Below, in pieces: positions 25,301 to 40,300 of a DNA stretch of 64,000 nt. The DNA is from Carposina sasakii. Its lineage: Eukaryota > Arthropoda > Insecta > Lepidoptera > Carposinidae. Positions within the stretch are counted from its first letter, which is position 1, and the number at the start of each line of letters is the position of its first letter. The translations under genes were made by a program, and so were the position numbers. The notes beneath the pieces are model-generated. The model worked only from the letters and a program-made list of their open reading frames with translations. It was not told the DNA's origin and did no database searches. The stretch is taken from contig CP053156.1 in NCBI GenBank assembly GCA_014607495.2, positions 2,666,001 through 2,730,000 on the forward strand. The letters are read 5' to 3'.

Positions 25301-28300
25301 GGGTTAGCCCACTCTAATCATATGATCCGTTTTATATGGAAACTGATCATGCGTTTTGGTATACGATCACGATATCTTTCAGTGGTTTCTTGTCAACATA
25401 AAGTTTTGAAGTCAGTGTGTCAATATAGACTGTTAAAAACACCCTGTGTAAAAAACACAAATACTTTCGCATCGAACTGCTTACTTTTGTTGTGAGGCGA
25501 AAACTGCTTACTTATTAACTGTTGTTTAATCTCGGTAATATACCTAAGTACTTGACTCTTGTTTGTTTTAACAAAGTTTAGATTGGAATGGTAGTAGGTG
25601 TAGATATAGGTGTATATGATAATAGGTGTATATGATAGATGTAGGTGTATATGATAACTTCACGAAGCATAAATTCATTTCAGTATTCCAGAGGAGCGTG
25701 AAACTTTACCAAACGTTTATTTACGCACGACCCGACAGAGACCAAAATTTTGAAAAAAAAAACAACTTTCATAGCTTAATAACTTTTTATTAGTGATTTA
25801 TCTTATTTCCTTACCGACAAAGTGGCCCTCAAACTTGTATGCAAGTAAAGTCTACTGACTTACTTATTTGTATTTCCAGCTACTTATTTCCCATTAACAA
25901 CAAAGAAGTAATAATAAAGTTGTAGGCTGCTACTACAAAACCGCTTGTATAGTACGCTCAACACTGTTTAAACCATATCTGACAGTAAAATGTATGTATG
26001 TATTCTTATTCTTTATTGTACACAGTAAAGTTTCACAAATAAAGTTTATAACAAGGAAGATGTACAAAAGCGTACTTATCTATTTGAGAGATTTTATTTT
26101 ATAGCGTGCAAATATTTCCAAGCCGTGTTGTAGTTAAGGATCAAAAGCGAATTCAAGCCAGAAAATACCATGAAATAAAAAACATCTAAGTATATGCTTA
26201 AAATAGAAATTATACTGACAACCTATGAGACAAATGTTGTATAGAGTTTACGCTTAAATACCTCTTAGTAGCCTAACATTCTGTGTAATGTATTTTCGGA
26301 CAACTATTTAAAGTAAGTAGGTACTTGCAATACGAACCTATACAGAATGGAATCAGGACACAATCGCAAACAAATTGTTCATGGTAGGATCCAGGATTAA
26401 TTCGTGAGTAGAGTAGGTACTCGTAGGTACGATTAATCTCGACTTTGATTAAAACAGACAGATTGAATACAAAATTGCATCGCCTGTAGCCAGCTTTTAC
26501 GGTAAAAAATATGTTATTTAAATCCATTCATTGCTATAATTTAAATACGGGCATAAAGCTCGTTCCCGAAAAGCCGTGTTCCCGAAGCGTTTTTATATTG
26601 GGCGTTTTTTCACTAGACGACACGGCTACGACACGACCACGGATTTACGTCATGAAATAGGGGGAGGTGGGGCTGATTGATGCTGATATTTAAAACCATT
26701 TTTATGTACATATCAATATTAATAAAGGCATTACATGTAATATGTATCCAAATTTTTAATCTATTAATATTATTGTGTATATTTATATTCAACGAGGTTA
26801 AACAAATGTATGTGCACATTTATATTTTAAGTTAATTATTTTAAAATAACAATAATATATTTAAGATCTTGAACACACTACAGTTCATAAAACGTTTTTT
26901 TAATCCTTTATCTCCTGAAAGTGACCATTAATTTGAAAATTAAATTATTTATTTGGGTGAATTTCAACAACCTCGATTTTTGACTAATTACGCTGGCGAA
27001 ATTTTATATCCACTTTCTATAACTTTTTTGTATTCGAAGTAATAGCCAAAAATATATAATATTCAGTCATATGGTACATATTTTTAAAAATGTATTATTT
27101 CTTGAGATATCTGCATTTAAAAATTTCAATCGCCACCGATATTATTATCAAATCACCGAAATTGTAAATCTCTCCACTGAAATTGAGTACAATCAGCGGA
27201 ATTATAAATACAGGAGAACATCATATGAATTACCTATTTATTTATTTTATAAGAACTTGAAAACTTTATATTTTTCGTTTATTAATAATGTTTAGTAATA
27301 ATTTGGTAATAATGTTTATCATCATGATTATAGCTTAGAAACTATGATAACAAATTTAAGGAACACGTTAACGGTTAGAGAAATATTTTATTACATACTT
27401 TAAAATGCTTCCTAGTGAGTTTTTTCTTAGCATAAAACGTAGTGGCCATGGTATCTCTTTTAAGATCTCGCAGTTCTGACTACACCATTTCAGGAACCTA
27501 GCCGTATTTATTTATATGTACGTAAAAATCTTCGAAAACCAGAAATAAGGATAATTTCTTTTCACATATGAAAGTGCACCTCGTTAGCTACCTTTATATA
27601 TAAGGAACACCCCATCCGAAAATTCACGGTGTCGGAGATATGACAATGATATGATTTTTTTAAAATCTCCTTTTAGAGAAGTAGAATGGCATATAAGAAA
27701 TGAATCATATTTTATACTTTGACCTCCCAAAAATCTATCAACATGGAATGGTCAAGCAAAATTTGTTAAATGTTTTCGCCAATTAAGGCCCTAATCTTTC
27801 AAAATAATATACTGCGTCATGCGTACCCTTTATCAAACTAAATTCCTTATTTAATAAGCTACTCAAAAAGGTGTAACTTATTATGAGAAAGCTTACTAGC
27901 AGCTGATCAATAAAGGTTTCGAAAAATACATTCCGTGGCGCTACAGCCTATAGCAGTGTTATATTGAGGTAACTCTTCTGTTATATTATCATCAGGCGTA
28001 CTTGTTCAAGCTACTCGGGTTTATCACAAAGTTACTCGGGTTTATTCGTAACTGTTCATGTATAGTATCAATTTTGGGTGGTTTCCTTGAGGTTGAACTA
28101 AAGGCCAAGTCATAATCAATATCACAAAACGTGGAATTGAAGTAGATAATAATTATGTGCATGAGTACACCTACTTAGGCCAGTAGAATATTCAATATAT
28201 AGATATTTTTACTGAGAACAATCAGGACTCACAAAAATATTACATTCTTATTGGTCAGCTATTAATATTGAGGGATGAATCTTAAGTGCCTGGAAGAACT

Positions 28301-31300
28301 TAGTTCATTTAGGAACGGTTCCCTTCCTATGATCTTATAACGTCTACTTGTCGATATGTGTACTTATGCTGTCTATCGATTGACCTACAGTGCTCAGACT
28401 GCATCAGGAACACCATTAGGTATGCTAATCGCCTACCAAAAAGGAACTGGACAGTAAAAATACCGGCCATGTTAGTCGTTTAGACACCGAAAGATAGACG
28501 AACAGTGCAACTGGCTGGACGCTACAGAGCGGCTGCCTAGGGTAGGAGTAAGACGAGATGGAGGTGGCAGTATGACCTCGATCCGAGTTGAACTGCATCA
28601 TGAAAAGGCCTTTGGATAGCAGTAAGACTCCTATGCTATATATAATAATGTCAGTTCATCACCTTTATATTTTTTAAATTTGACTACAAACTTAGGTTAC
28701 TTGTTAAAAAGGTTGTCGCCAATGTTACCAACCCTACTGTTTTAACAGTAGATTTGCTATTTTCACATTAATGTCCATGTTTTCTGTTTCATTCATATTT
28801 TCTACTGTTTTTCAACTACCGCTCAGCGCCACCTATTACACTACTTTGCAAACGCATGCAATGACAAACCACTACGTAATAAAACGCAATGACACTAGAT
28901 GGCAGTATCTTCTTTAGTCGGGATTCGAGGGAATTCCCGACCACATTATATGTGTTTGACAATCATATTTTTATACACGGGGAAATCCCAATTTATGAAT
29001 GACAGCTACACGCCTACTGTATTGCGTATCGTATTGTCTTATAGTCACAACACCTTGTGCTTGGGCAAATCTATGAAATCTGCCTTTTTTTCTTTACCTA
29101 CTGTTTTCTACTGTTTTTTTTTAGGCGAGTTGCTGTTTTTTAGTTTTTTGAAGTTGGCAACACTGGTTGTCGCGCCATAGGATAGCACCTTTTAAAATTC
29201 TTATTAGTCAGCTGTTGGTAAGCTTTTTCATAATTATACCTTTTGAATTTTTGTTTAATGAAGTGTGCGCATTACGTGAAATCATTATTTTGAATGAATA
29301 GGAAAGAATCAGGAAAAAAAATTAAAAAAAACTTTTGGTAATTGTACGAGTACTTTGACAATGCCAAGTAGATGTCTGTTGTTTTGTCTCAAATGATTAC
29401 TTATTTATCTAGTTGAATTACTGAAATATACACGTATTTTAGTTTTTTTTTATGCATTTCTATTTAATAATAAGGTGATTTTAAAAACATTACAAAATGG
29501 GGTATAACCCTGAAGCCATAATTTTTTTAATGGGTCTTCCTACCCATTTAGGTAGAAAATGGGCTGTATTTTACATCTCAATAGAAATAATACCCGGTTT
29601 CCAGTCATTATGTATACAAAAAGACAAAATATCAATTACGGTGACATTATTAAATTACGGTGGCCCTCTTTTTTGCCACCGGAGCCACTGGAGTTGCGAC
29701 ACCGTTCTTAGAATTATTTAATAAAGTACAAATTATAACGGACACTATTATTTTAAATGTAATAATTCTTTTGCAATTACGTCGATATATCTAATCTTTA
29801 ATCATTTGTAAAATTTATTTTTAAACAGCCTTATAGTTTTTTAAATACACATGACACCGTTATATCATAAATTTGTATTCCTGCGCCACCGCAGGTTATA
29901 CTTACGTTTTTGGCGGGAAAACTGTTCAGGGTATCAAACATCCTTGTACTTGGTATACGATAGCTTGACAGAGCAGTGCAGGTAAAGATAGCTTAGCATC
30001 TATCTCATTCATTATGATGAAATAATGTAATGTTCAAAATGCGCCAGCGTTATTGACTTTTTCCGCGGGACATTTTTAAAAAGCTGTTACAGGTACTACC
30101 GGGTTAAGTTAAATTACTGCTCATGGTGTAAATAATAGTGTCATTTAATGTATTTTTAAAATATGTATGTATTCTGTTAAATTAATTCACCCGAAAATTG
30201 AAATAGCCAAATTTATTTTTGCAAATGAAGTGGGGACATAGCACCGCAATTAGATTTAGAGCCTTTGATAATTTTTTTAATGCGTAAACAAATAGATTTT
30301 GGTCTTAATTTTTAAACGTTAGTCTAGATCACTGTCTGAACTTAATGAATAAAAATTAATAAATGTGCATTTTGCACTTTCCACTACGATTTTCATCCAC
30401 GCCGCGCTAAAAACGTACCTGGGAAATTCACCCATTTACTTTACACATCTGTTTTGGGTTACTTGATTACCTAACCTACCAAATTTCAACTTTGTTATCC
30501 GCAATGTTTGCTTTCCGCGCCAATTATATCGAGCGATCCTGTGACTAGTTAAATGGGCTTATTGGTTACTGTGTGATTCATTAGTTCATTACTGTTTCTA
30601 AGACCACTTGTGACTCTCCATTGGGGTTGATACTGATTTTGAACTTTTTTGAGAGTACCTTTCGATAGTCCGTAACGCTATCGTCAAACTGTCAACTCAC
30701 ATACATAGATTTTGCTAGCGAGTCGCGTTACGCCGCGTAAAATGGTTCGTGCTTACCCCACAGTACGCAAAATTCGTGTATGAATTATTAGATCAGTCAG
30801 TTTCTAGCTATCGCCTGAGATAACGTCCGATTTACGTAGTCGACACTTACGAAGGAGATGCAGCTAATGTATTCTACTGAAATCCCGCATCAGCAAACTT
30901 TTCAGAAAAACTTCAATTTATTTATGTAAGTCTTTGTTTCAGATGATAAAAATGATGGTGACAGTTGTCGTAGTGTTTACCGTCTGCTGGCTACCACTCA
31001 ACATATTTATTGTGAGTAAAAAATAACTTTATAATAGTTTTAAATACAGAGGAAGCGTTTATACCGGTTTTTGCTAGATTTATATGTTTATCTTTCTAAA
31101 TATCTATATATTATTGAACAGATGCTCTGGACAGTGCACGAGAGTGACAACGAGTGGGGCACGTGGCCCGGCATGCCCTACGTGTGGTTCATGTGCCACT
31201 GGCTGGCCATGTCGCACTCCTGCTACAACCCCATCATCTACTGCTACATGAACGCGCGGTATCGACGGGGCTTTAAACAGGTGTTTAATTATAAATAAAA

Positions 31301-34300
31301 TATACTTTACTAATTCCGTGCTTATGCAGGGCTTCACTTGAATTCATCACACATATATTTGTTCAATAGAATACCTACATACATCGCATCGCCTAAACCT
31401 AGACTAAAGAACTCAGGGGTATTTTCACATGCGATGCGTAAGAATGTGAACTCATAACTGATTATTGACATCTGGCTAGACGGCCATGCTAATATGGCTC
31501 TAGTTCATGGCCTTCTTAATCCTGCAGTTCTCGCGACTCCATTTTGGGAACAAAGCATATATGCTAGATATATATTATTCTGCATCGTCCCACTTTTCGG
31601 CACGATTTGTTTATCTTGCAAACCTTTCATTTTGCCATATTGAATATATATTTGCCTCTCGTACGCACGTAAAAATATTGATTTAGACATAAAATATATG
31701 AATAAAGTAGCTAAGTATTATTTTTAATGATTTCGTTTAATAAGAGCTATTATAATTGCACAAAGTTTTGCTGTTTCTGGTACGTTGCTCAGAAAATGTT
31801 AGCCAGTGAAATTATGGTAGGTGGGTGGGGTAGGTACATACCTCTAAAACGCATGATATATCGATCTCTTTATAAATAAACAAAAACTATCAAATACTTC
31901 AATAGTGTTATATCTCATAGAATATTAGCGCCAACCACCGATCATAGCGTGCCTCTACTATAGTACGCAAACAATAAATCTATGAATAAATTAAGCCCTC
32001 GCGACACAACCGCCCTTATTCAAGATTGATCGCACACATTACCAGCTTTCAACAAAACAAAATCGAGTGGGTCGGAACTTTGCGGACTAAGCAACAACGA
32101 AATCCGGATTTTATGGGAGCAGACGGAAAATTTGCATATCCGGCTTCGTGATGGCACAACTTTTTCTTCTGTTAACCCGACTATCCTGGAAAATAAACTT
32201 TGATGTCCCCGATGTAGCCGCTGCTCTTGAATTTTTTATACGTTGTTGCACTTAGCAGAATTTTTAAAGTTGGCTGATATTACTGCTATTTTTTGTGTAT
32301 CGCCAAACTCAGTACCTAATAATAACATTCTTGCCCATAAAGGGGTACTTACCGCACCAATTTTAGATACGTAATCTAACTTTTTAACTAAGCTTAACTA
32401 TGCGTAACTATTCTTGTGTTAGAAAATAAAATATATTACTCGTAACCTATCTATAATGTCTTTACATTCATAATAAAACGATAGAAAATCGACTTGAAAT
32501 AGGCGGAAATATCCAAAAACCTTTCATTGTGCCTTTATGAAAAGATCCATGATATTACTATCCATCAAGCCACTTGTAATTTTGTTTTAGCTTTACTATT
32601 ATCGCAAAACTGAGGTTATTATGAACAATTTGTTCTCATACAAAATCAATGAAAACGAAATAAATATGATGATGATCTCCGATCTCTACAGAGATTGGCC
32701 AGGTACGTAGGAGATATTATAGTGCACAAGTGTGTGCGCAAACACAGATGCACTCTCTATTCCGTTACTCTCATAGTCCGATGGGACGGAAGCCGACACG
32801 ACCGGAGAGAGATCAGGCGCAGGACCAACGATTTTACGTGCTTTCCAAGGCACGAGCTAAGTGACAATTTTCTTCAATAGAGAATTTTTACAACATTAAA
32901 ATCTGTAAATAAATATGTTTTATGCCATACATTTAAGTGTTACTTACATAAAAATTCATCCTCCATGGTGAGATCTAACATTTATGCGACAAATCCACAG
33001 AGCTGTAATTAGTGATTAAACGAACTTACCTTGGTATATGAAGTTCAATCACAATCTTTAGTAAGAATATGGTCTTAAAACACCCAATTTTAAATGTAGG
33101 TACTTAAATAAAACGAATCATAAGCTTCCAAGCGTGATGATTAGGAGAGCAATTATATCTACTGCCAAGGCACTCACTTTTTTCAGCGCAAATTCATTCA
33201 GTTCTGGCTCCAGAAGCAAGTGTATGTACTTTGTGTGTAAAAACGAAGTTGGGAGTTAGAATAGATCATCATCATCATCATTTACAGCCCTGAGAAGTCC
33301 ACTGTTGGACATAGGCCTCCCCCAACAACCTCCACTCCGACCGGTCGGAAGCAGCCGTGACCAATACACCTCTTTTAGAATAGATACTCGATCTATTTTA
33401 ACTCCCAACTCGGTTTGTACATGCAATATACAAACACTGACTTTGTCTAGTTATTATTATGGCTCTGTGAATATGAAGTTTCAATGTAAGATATCTCGCT
33501 CTCACTAAGTTCATGCTACGGGCGCTAGAAATATGTATTTCAGGAGCCAGTGACTTCAGTGCTATTGTTAGTATGTGACATCATTTACAGTGGAATTTGC
33601 CATTGCTACATAATTATTTTATTGTAACCGGACGAAATCATCAACAAAACATACAATTTTTTTTCATACAAAATTATTGCAATCATGTAAACTTAACATC
33701 GTTCACTCACTTCACAAATAACGGCTATATCCTAACCATTTATAAATTCATGTGAATAAAATACCTACCCTTGTAAATTTGAATATACTCTACAGCTTTC
33801 GGGTCAGCTCACACTGAGACGTGACGCGACGCGACGCTGCACACATTTATATAGAGCGTCTTAAAATATACTTTATTTACTATTCGAATAAATACACATT
33901 TCATCATGAGAATTCAGAATATGTTGCTCCACGCAGCATTGCGCAGCGACACACCGCGACGTGCATCGGTGCATCAACGGTACGCGCGGCGGTAAAATCG
34001 TTCATGCTGCCAACGATTTTGCGATATACCTCGCGACATTCTCGCGACGTTGCGTCTCGAGATGTCGTGCGGCGAGCACGAATCAATGAGCGCGCAGTGT
34101 CACATCATCGCGTCACGTCTCGATGTGAGCTGACCCTTACACTCCAAATCGATATTTTTTGTCATTATTGATGATTTATAGCTCTTTGCATGCATTTGAC
34201 GTGTTCGAGAGCACTCAAGTGCGTAAGTTTAATCCCGTTCAGTAACCATTGATTTTATATAATAAACAGATGTTAATCATTATAAAACAATCAGAAGGTG

Positions 34301-37300
34301 TATTTTCGAAGGGTTGCGACAGGCGCCGATGGATGGAATAATACAGGGGGACAACGTGACCAAAATATAAACGAGTAAATCAACCCACGATTAGGTGCTT
34401 GTTGATGAATATCAAGTGGAATTTTCTGGTTAAAACCCAACTACGAGTATACTATACATTATAATATCTTCTTTTATTGCAGAGCTAATAAACTTCTGAA
34501 ATAATAGGACATAATATGAGAATATCGAATGTTTGTTTCCAAGTCATGGATATACTCGTATTTCTATAATTTTATCTATGTATTTATATACCGTTGCTTA
34601 GTAACCACGATACAATACGTTAGGGATCTTAGTGTGGGACTACATGTGTTGTAAAAGTGTGTAAATATTTATTTATGTACTTGATATCGATATCTAGTCG
34701 TAAACGCCCAATTTTAAATATACCTAAATAAAATGACACATAAGCTTCCAAACGGATCTAGAATCAATAAATAAACTGACTAAAAAAAAAATTTAACCGA
34801 CTTCAAACTTTAACTAAAAAGCGATAAATAACGTAACTAATTTATCTACTTAATACTTATTAAATATCTCAAATTATTTAAATATTTACAACTTAATACC
34901 TAATACTTTAACAAAGTTATCTTTAACTATTTAAATATTTATAATTATCACTTATTTTTTGGAGTCGGTGCCAGCCTAGGTAACGTAGTCTGTTGTGTTG
35001 ATGGACGCGCGCGGCTGGCAAAGCCACACACACGGCAAAATACAATACGGTGTAGTAGGCAGCGTTAATGCAATTTCCTATTCTTGGTTTTACTATTTAG
35101 TGTGGGTCAGTTTTCTTAATTACATTTATTTGTTTGGCTGGCACCGACTACAAAAAAAAAGTGATAATTATAAATATTTAAATAGTTAAAGATGACTTTG
35201 TTAAAGTATTAGGTATTAAGTTGTAAATATTTAAATAATTTGAGATATTTAATATGTATTAAGTAGATAAATTAGTTACGTTATTTATCGCTTTTTAGTT
35301 AAAGTTTGAAGTCGGTTTTTTTTTAAAAAAAAGTCAGTTTATTTCTCGATTTTTAGTTGTGTTAATACGTTGTGGACTTAAATAGATGCTAGTTTATACA
35401 TGGTAATTTTTGGTAGTTAACGTTCCCGAAAACTACGTAATCTCCTCATCATCACGATCATTTTTCTCCTTGGAAGCATACCTGGGAAGTGTCTGGTTTT
35501 CAAAATATTAGGGTCCAAAGTTGAGTAAATAGACTGCGTTTTTCTGTATGAATGCACATAGACGCGCGTAGCAAGATTTTTCACGAGAAATAATTAATAT
35601 CTGTCTATGAAAAAACTAGCATAAACACTAGACACTATAAATTTCGCCAGATCAAGTAATAAAAAAAAATCCCAGCATTTTTTTTGGCATAAACTTACTT
35701 TATTTGACGTATAGAGTACGTACCCTTTGTTAATGGTGGCCACAAAAAAACACCCTGTATAGTTTCCATCGACCAATTGCAGTACTGTCTCCCAACTCCT
35801 AACCGTTAAGGAGTTCTGTAGCTTCATCATCAGCACAGCAGCATCAGATGTTGATTCAAGTAACACGTTAGCCCTGCATACTACTAAATAGTTTCCATCG
35901 ACCAATTGCAGTCCTGTCTCCCAACTCCTAACCGTTAAGGAGTTCTGTAGCTTCATCATCAGCACAGCAGCATTACATGTTGATACCCTGAAGCATATAC
36001 CTGAGTAAGACATGATTACGTAACAAAAGCACCATACGAGCATACAATTTTCGGTGGTTGCCCTGGATTTCTCCTGGATCCCATCATCAGATCCTGACCT
36101 GGTGAAAATGGGACCACCTCAGAAGTAAACTCTATCCAACCAAAAAAAATTTTTTGAAATCCGTTTATAATTGACGGAAATATCGGTGAACATACATAAA
36201 AAAATAAAAAATAAATATTATACATACAGACGAATTGAGAACCTCCTCCTTTTTTTGAAGTCGGTTAATTAGTATGTGACTCACTCATTAAGAGAGCGAT
36301 CTACTGTCAAAAAAGCAGGCTCCATTAAAAAAATAATAAATAATGTGGAGACATAACAGTCAAACAATTATTATCGATTCCTATTATATATGCCTAGTAG
36401 GTAGTTATCGATTCTTTCCTGAAATAATAAATAATCAAGTCACGCCAAAACCAATAAACTGATTTAAATATAAAAAAAACCGGCCAAGTGCGAGTCGGAC
36501 TCGCGCACCGAGGGTTCCGTACAAACCTGCAAGGTTTACAAAGTTCGTTCATTACGACAATCGAGTCTACGCGTTCATGAGGAAAAAAGTAATAAGTTTA
36601 TATTTATTAAAAAATATATATTTTGTAATGTAACTAAAAATTTAAGGTTTTCGGAATTTTTCCTTTATGTGTGCTATAAAACGTTGCTTCATGCCAAATT
36701 TCAAGATTCTAGGTCGACTGGAAGTACCCTTTAGGTTTTGATTCCCTTGCGAGTACTTGCGAGTTTCAAAATATGCAGCTTAAATTGCTGTTTCTTTTGA
36801 TTGCGTTGACATAGAAGTTTGATTTTGCTACAGCTTAAAGGTATTATAGACCTGAGTATTTGGTATGAATTTCAATTTAATACCTCTACGCGTTTATGAG
36901 GAAATGGGTAGTAAGTTTAAAATTATTAAAAAAAATATATTATGTGATGTAACTAAAAATTTATGGTTTTCGTAATTTTTCCTTTATCTATGCTATAAGA
37001 CGTTGCTTCGTACCAAATTTCAAGATTCTGAGTTCACGGGAAGCACCCTGTAGGTTTTGATTCCCTTGCAAGTGTCGAAAATTTGCGGCATAAACGGCTG
37101 TATCTTTTGATTGCGTTAGCTTAGAAGTTTGATTTTTTCACAGCTTCAAGGGACAGTAGACCTGATTAATTGATATAAATTTCAGCTTCATACCTCCACG
37201 CGTTCCTGAGAAAAAGGGTCTTGACAGACGGACGGACAGACGGACAACAAAGTGATCCTATAAGGGTTCCGTTTTTTCCTTTTGAGGTACGGAACCCTAA

Positions 37301-40300
37301 AAATAGCTAGAGTCTGAGAAAGTATAGAAAACTAAGAATCTTGATATTATTCCGCTTAAAATTACGACTTTTTTTGCAATCGACGTGGATTCACTAGTAG
37401 AAAGGTTTTTTAAAATTAAGATGAGTATTTTATCTTCGAACACATACCTATAAAGTTTTCCTTTTTTATATCATCAATCTACGGATTGACGGATCGCTGT
37501 CTGTACATTGAAGATATATGAGAAAAAATATTATAGGAGACCTTTATCAACGCAATAGTTTGTCGGTTTGTCTGTGCGTTTGTGCACGTTAATCTTAGAA
37601 ACGGCTGAACCGATTTCGATGCAGTTTTCAGGAATATATTGTGACAGGTCCCACTATAGGCTACTTTTTATCCAGGTAAAATGTTTTTATCCCGGATAAT
37701 TTCGACATTTTGTTTTTTATGTAGTCCACGCGGACGGAGTCGCGGGCGTCCACTAGTTAATAAAAACATACCCGAATCACTTTATAATTTAGATTACTAA
37801 ATCGTATCTATACAAGAATTTGATTATAAACAATGATCAACAAGACAAGACCACCATATGTATTCGATTTCCGTTATTTATTTAAGGGGGGTGTATTTCG
37901 AAGTGTTGCCTCACAAAGTAAATTAACAGCGGTCATGGCACGGCGTAACACAAAAAAGCTTTTTCCTAAATGTGTGTTTTATAGAGATTTTGGGTACATA
38001 AGGTAGGTAACAGATTTTTGCTCGTTACACGGATTTAGCAACGTACCTTTTCATTTGCTCCTGGTTTTTTAAGGCTTAGTACGAGTATGTTTCACGGACA
38101 GTTTAATCCTGTGCTTTATCCCTTTTAAAGTGATGGGTATATCCCCTATACTTATGTTGATATACAAATATACGGTTGTACCCAGAATAGGGTAGCCGGA
38201 ACTGAATTAAATCCTAAAGCCATATTTAACATAGATTATGTTGATAATGTCATATCTTTAACATGCGCTGCACGCTTCAGGGGAACACGTGACATTGGTG
38301 AAAAAAGGGGACTAGCGTACGGTAGGAGTTCAGTTATTTTAACCCGCCAAGCTTTAAAAGAATCGTACAGGATGACTGTGACTTTGACTCTATTTGCCGA
38401 TGACAGCACTATTCTTTTTATAAATTCTGATAACATTGACATGACAAATTTCCAATCTGACATAAATATCACAATTAAAACTATAATTCAATGGTTACAA
38501 TTTAATAATTTAAGAATAAATTTAGACAAAACGAAAATTATGAACTTCAGACAACGAGACTCTATAACACAAATGTATCACATAAATTATGGCGGAAAAA
38601 ATATTGAAGAGTTTAAGGTTACGAAATTTCTGGGACTACATATAGACAATAAACTTAATTGTAAATCTCACATTGAAACCCTATGCAAAAAAATTAATAG
38701 ATTCTCATATGAACTCTTTCATCTTGCTAAAATTGTAAATAGTGCAGCGCTACTCACGGCCTACCATGGCTATATAGCATCCTCCCTTAGATACGGTATT
38801 ATTTTTTGGGGTAATTCGACAAACAAAAGCGATGTTTTCAGATCTCAAAAGAAATGTATCAGAGCCATGTGTAATTTGAAAATGATAGAGAGCTGTAAAC
38901 CATATTTTATAAAACTAAGCATATTAACAATGCCTTCATTATATATTTATGAATCCGTCTTATTTGTTCGTTCTAATATGAACTTGTTTGAAACTTGTAA
39001 AAGACAGCGTCATATGGGCAAGCTGTGCTTGATACCTTCGAAAACTAAACTTCTACAGGACAGCATATTTTGCATGGGAATAAAAATTTATAATAAGCTC
39101 ACAAGGAGCATACGTGATTTCCGTACTATAGGTTTACTCAAATGTAAATTACATACTTTTCTCGAAAAAAAGGCATATTACACGGTGCAAGAATATTTTA
39201 ATGACAAATTTTAACAATGTGTGTATGTTTAGGTACATATTCAGGTATATATAGGTATTTAATTTTAATTAATTGTATTAAAATAATAATTATAAATTGG
39301 TGTGGCCTAATATGACATTTGCATGTTACCAATTTGATTTTTTAATGATGCATGATTTAATTTCTTGTGCAATTTAATTAATACACATTTGTATGCCTTT
39401 AGGGCGGGACATAGAAAGTCACATGAGGTACCTTTTTTATGTATAACATCTGTTCCTAACCTATGATCTACAAATAAACACATTTGATTTGATGTTGGTG
39501 ACTTATTATGTTTACTTCACGAGTTAATACTCGTTAATTCCGGGATAATTCCCGTAATGTATGCATTCGACGCGAATATTCGCGTTTGATTTTAAATGCT
39601 ATTTTATGTTTTTGTTGAGGGCCCTCTACCCTCGGTGTCTAGACACCACTCTGCCCACAAGCCCCTTACTTGCTGCAGACTGGGTTACAAGCGTGGAGTG
39701 TGAAATAATAACGCGATGTGAACGGTTCCAGCGACAGACGAAGACTGGCTAATTTATTTTATTGAACTTATATTTATGCAATACAGACACTACTTATGTG
39801 ATAGACTATGGTAAGAAGGTATTTTGAATCTATTAACCAATTACAATGCTTAAGAACAATTTAGACAACTCACCTGAGGGGTGAGGGGTTCAAGGAAAAA
39901 GATGATGCAATATTGACAAGTATTGCGTAATACAGAATTAATACGAAACTGATACAAAAACTAAGGTTTTTCTAGTTATTTGAACTCATACTAATTACAT
40001 TTAGGCTTTTCCAATAAGATTCTAAGTTGCTAATGAAGTTAAATGGTACAATATGATTCTATCACTGAAAGACCGCTAAAATGACCGTTAAATTATATAA
40101 TTAGCCTGTTTTTCAGGCGACAAGTCCAGGAAAGGTTACACATTAATCCTTACTAACTACAGGATAGGTTTATGCGGATATAGAAAGCTTTTACGATACA
40201 TAAATTACACATTTTACCTATATTCTTTACACTATGACTCTAAATTAATTCAAAACAATAGGTAATTAACGAACAATGGATACAAAACTATTTGTACTTA

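Larger units (their letters stand above)
14540..30942 (+). other. RYa-R intron 2 (16.4 kb)
   Basis: The largest intron, phase 0. It contains two small MITEs, a THAP-domain exon between inverted repeats, a hAT, a mariner, a Transib-like MITE and LINE fragments, listed separately. The stretches 14540-15674, 18789-19045, 20749-21216, 21364-22779, 22858-23406, 23740-25990 and 26190-30942 hold no gene that I can support. ORFs there (for example 29497-29721) lack motifs. Confidence 0.6.

Noticed and set aside
29497..29721. 74-codon ORF in intron 2 with fairly balanced composition
   Set aside because: No recognisable domain and no splice partners.
26955..30440. Possible 3.5-kb element bounded by GGGTGAATTT and its inverse
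   Set aside because: Match limited to about ten bases with no target duplication or internal transposase.
33821..34171. 116-codon ORF
   Set aside because: Falls within the GGGTCAGCTCACA MITE; the Arg/Thr-rich translation comes from CGCGAC motifs.
35594..36043. 149-codon minus-strand ORF with an internal duplication
   Set aside because: The duplication is the 129-bp non-coding tandem repeat, joined to a dispersed repeat; no protein motif.
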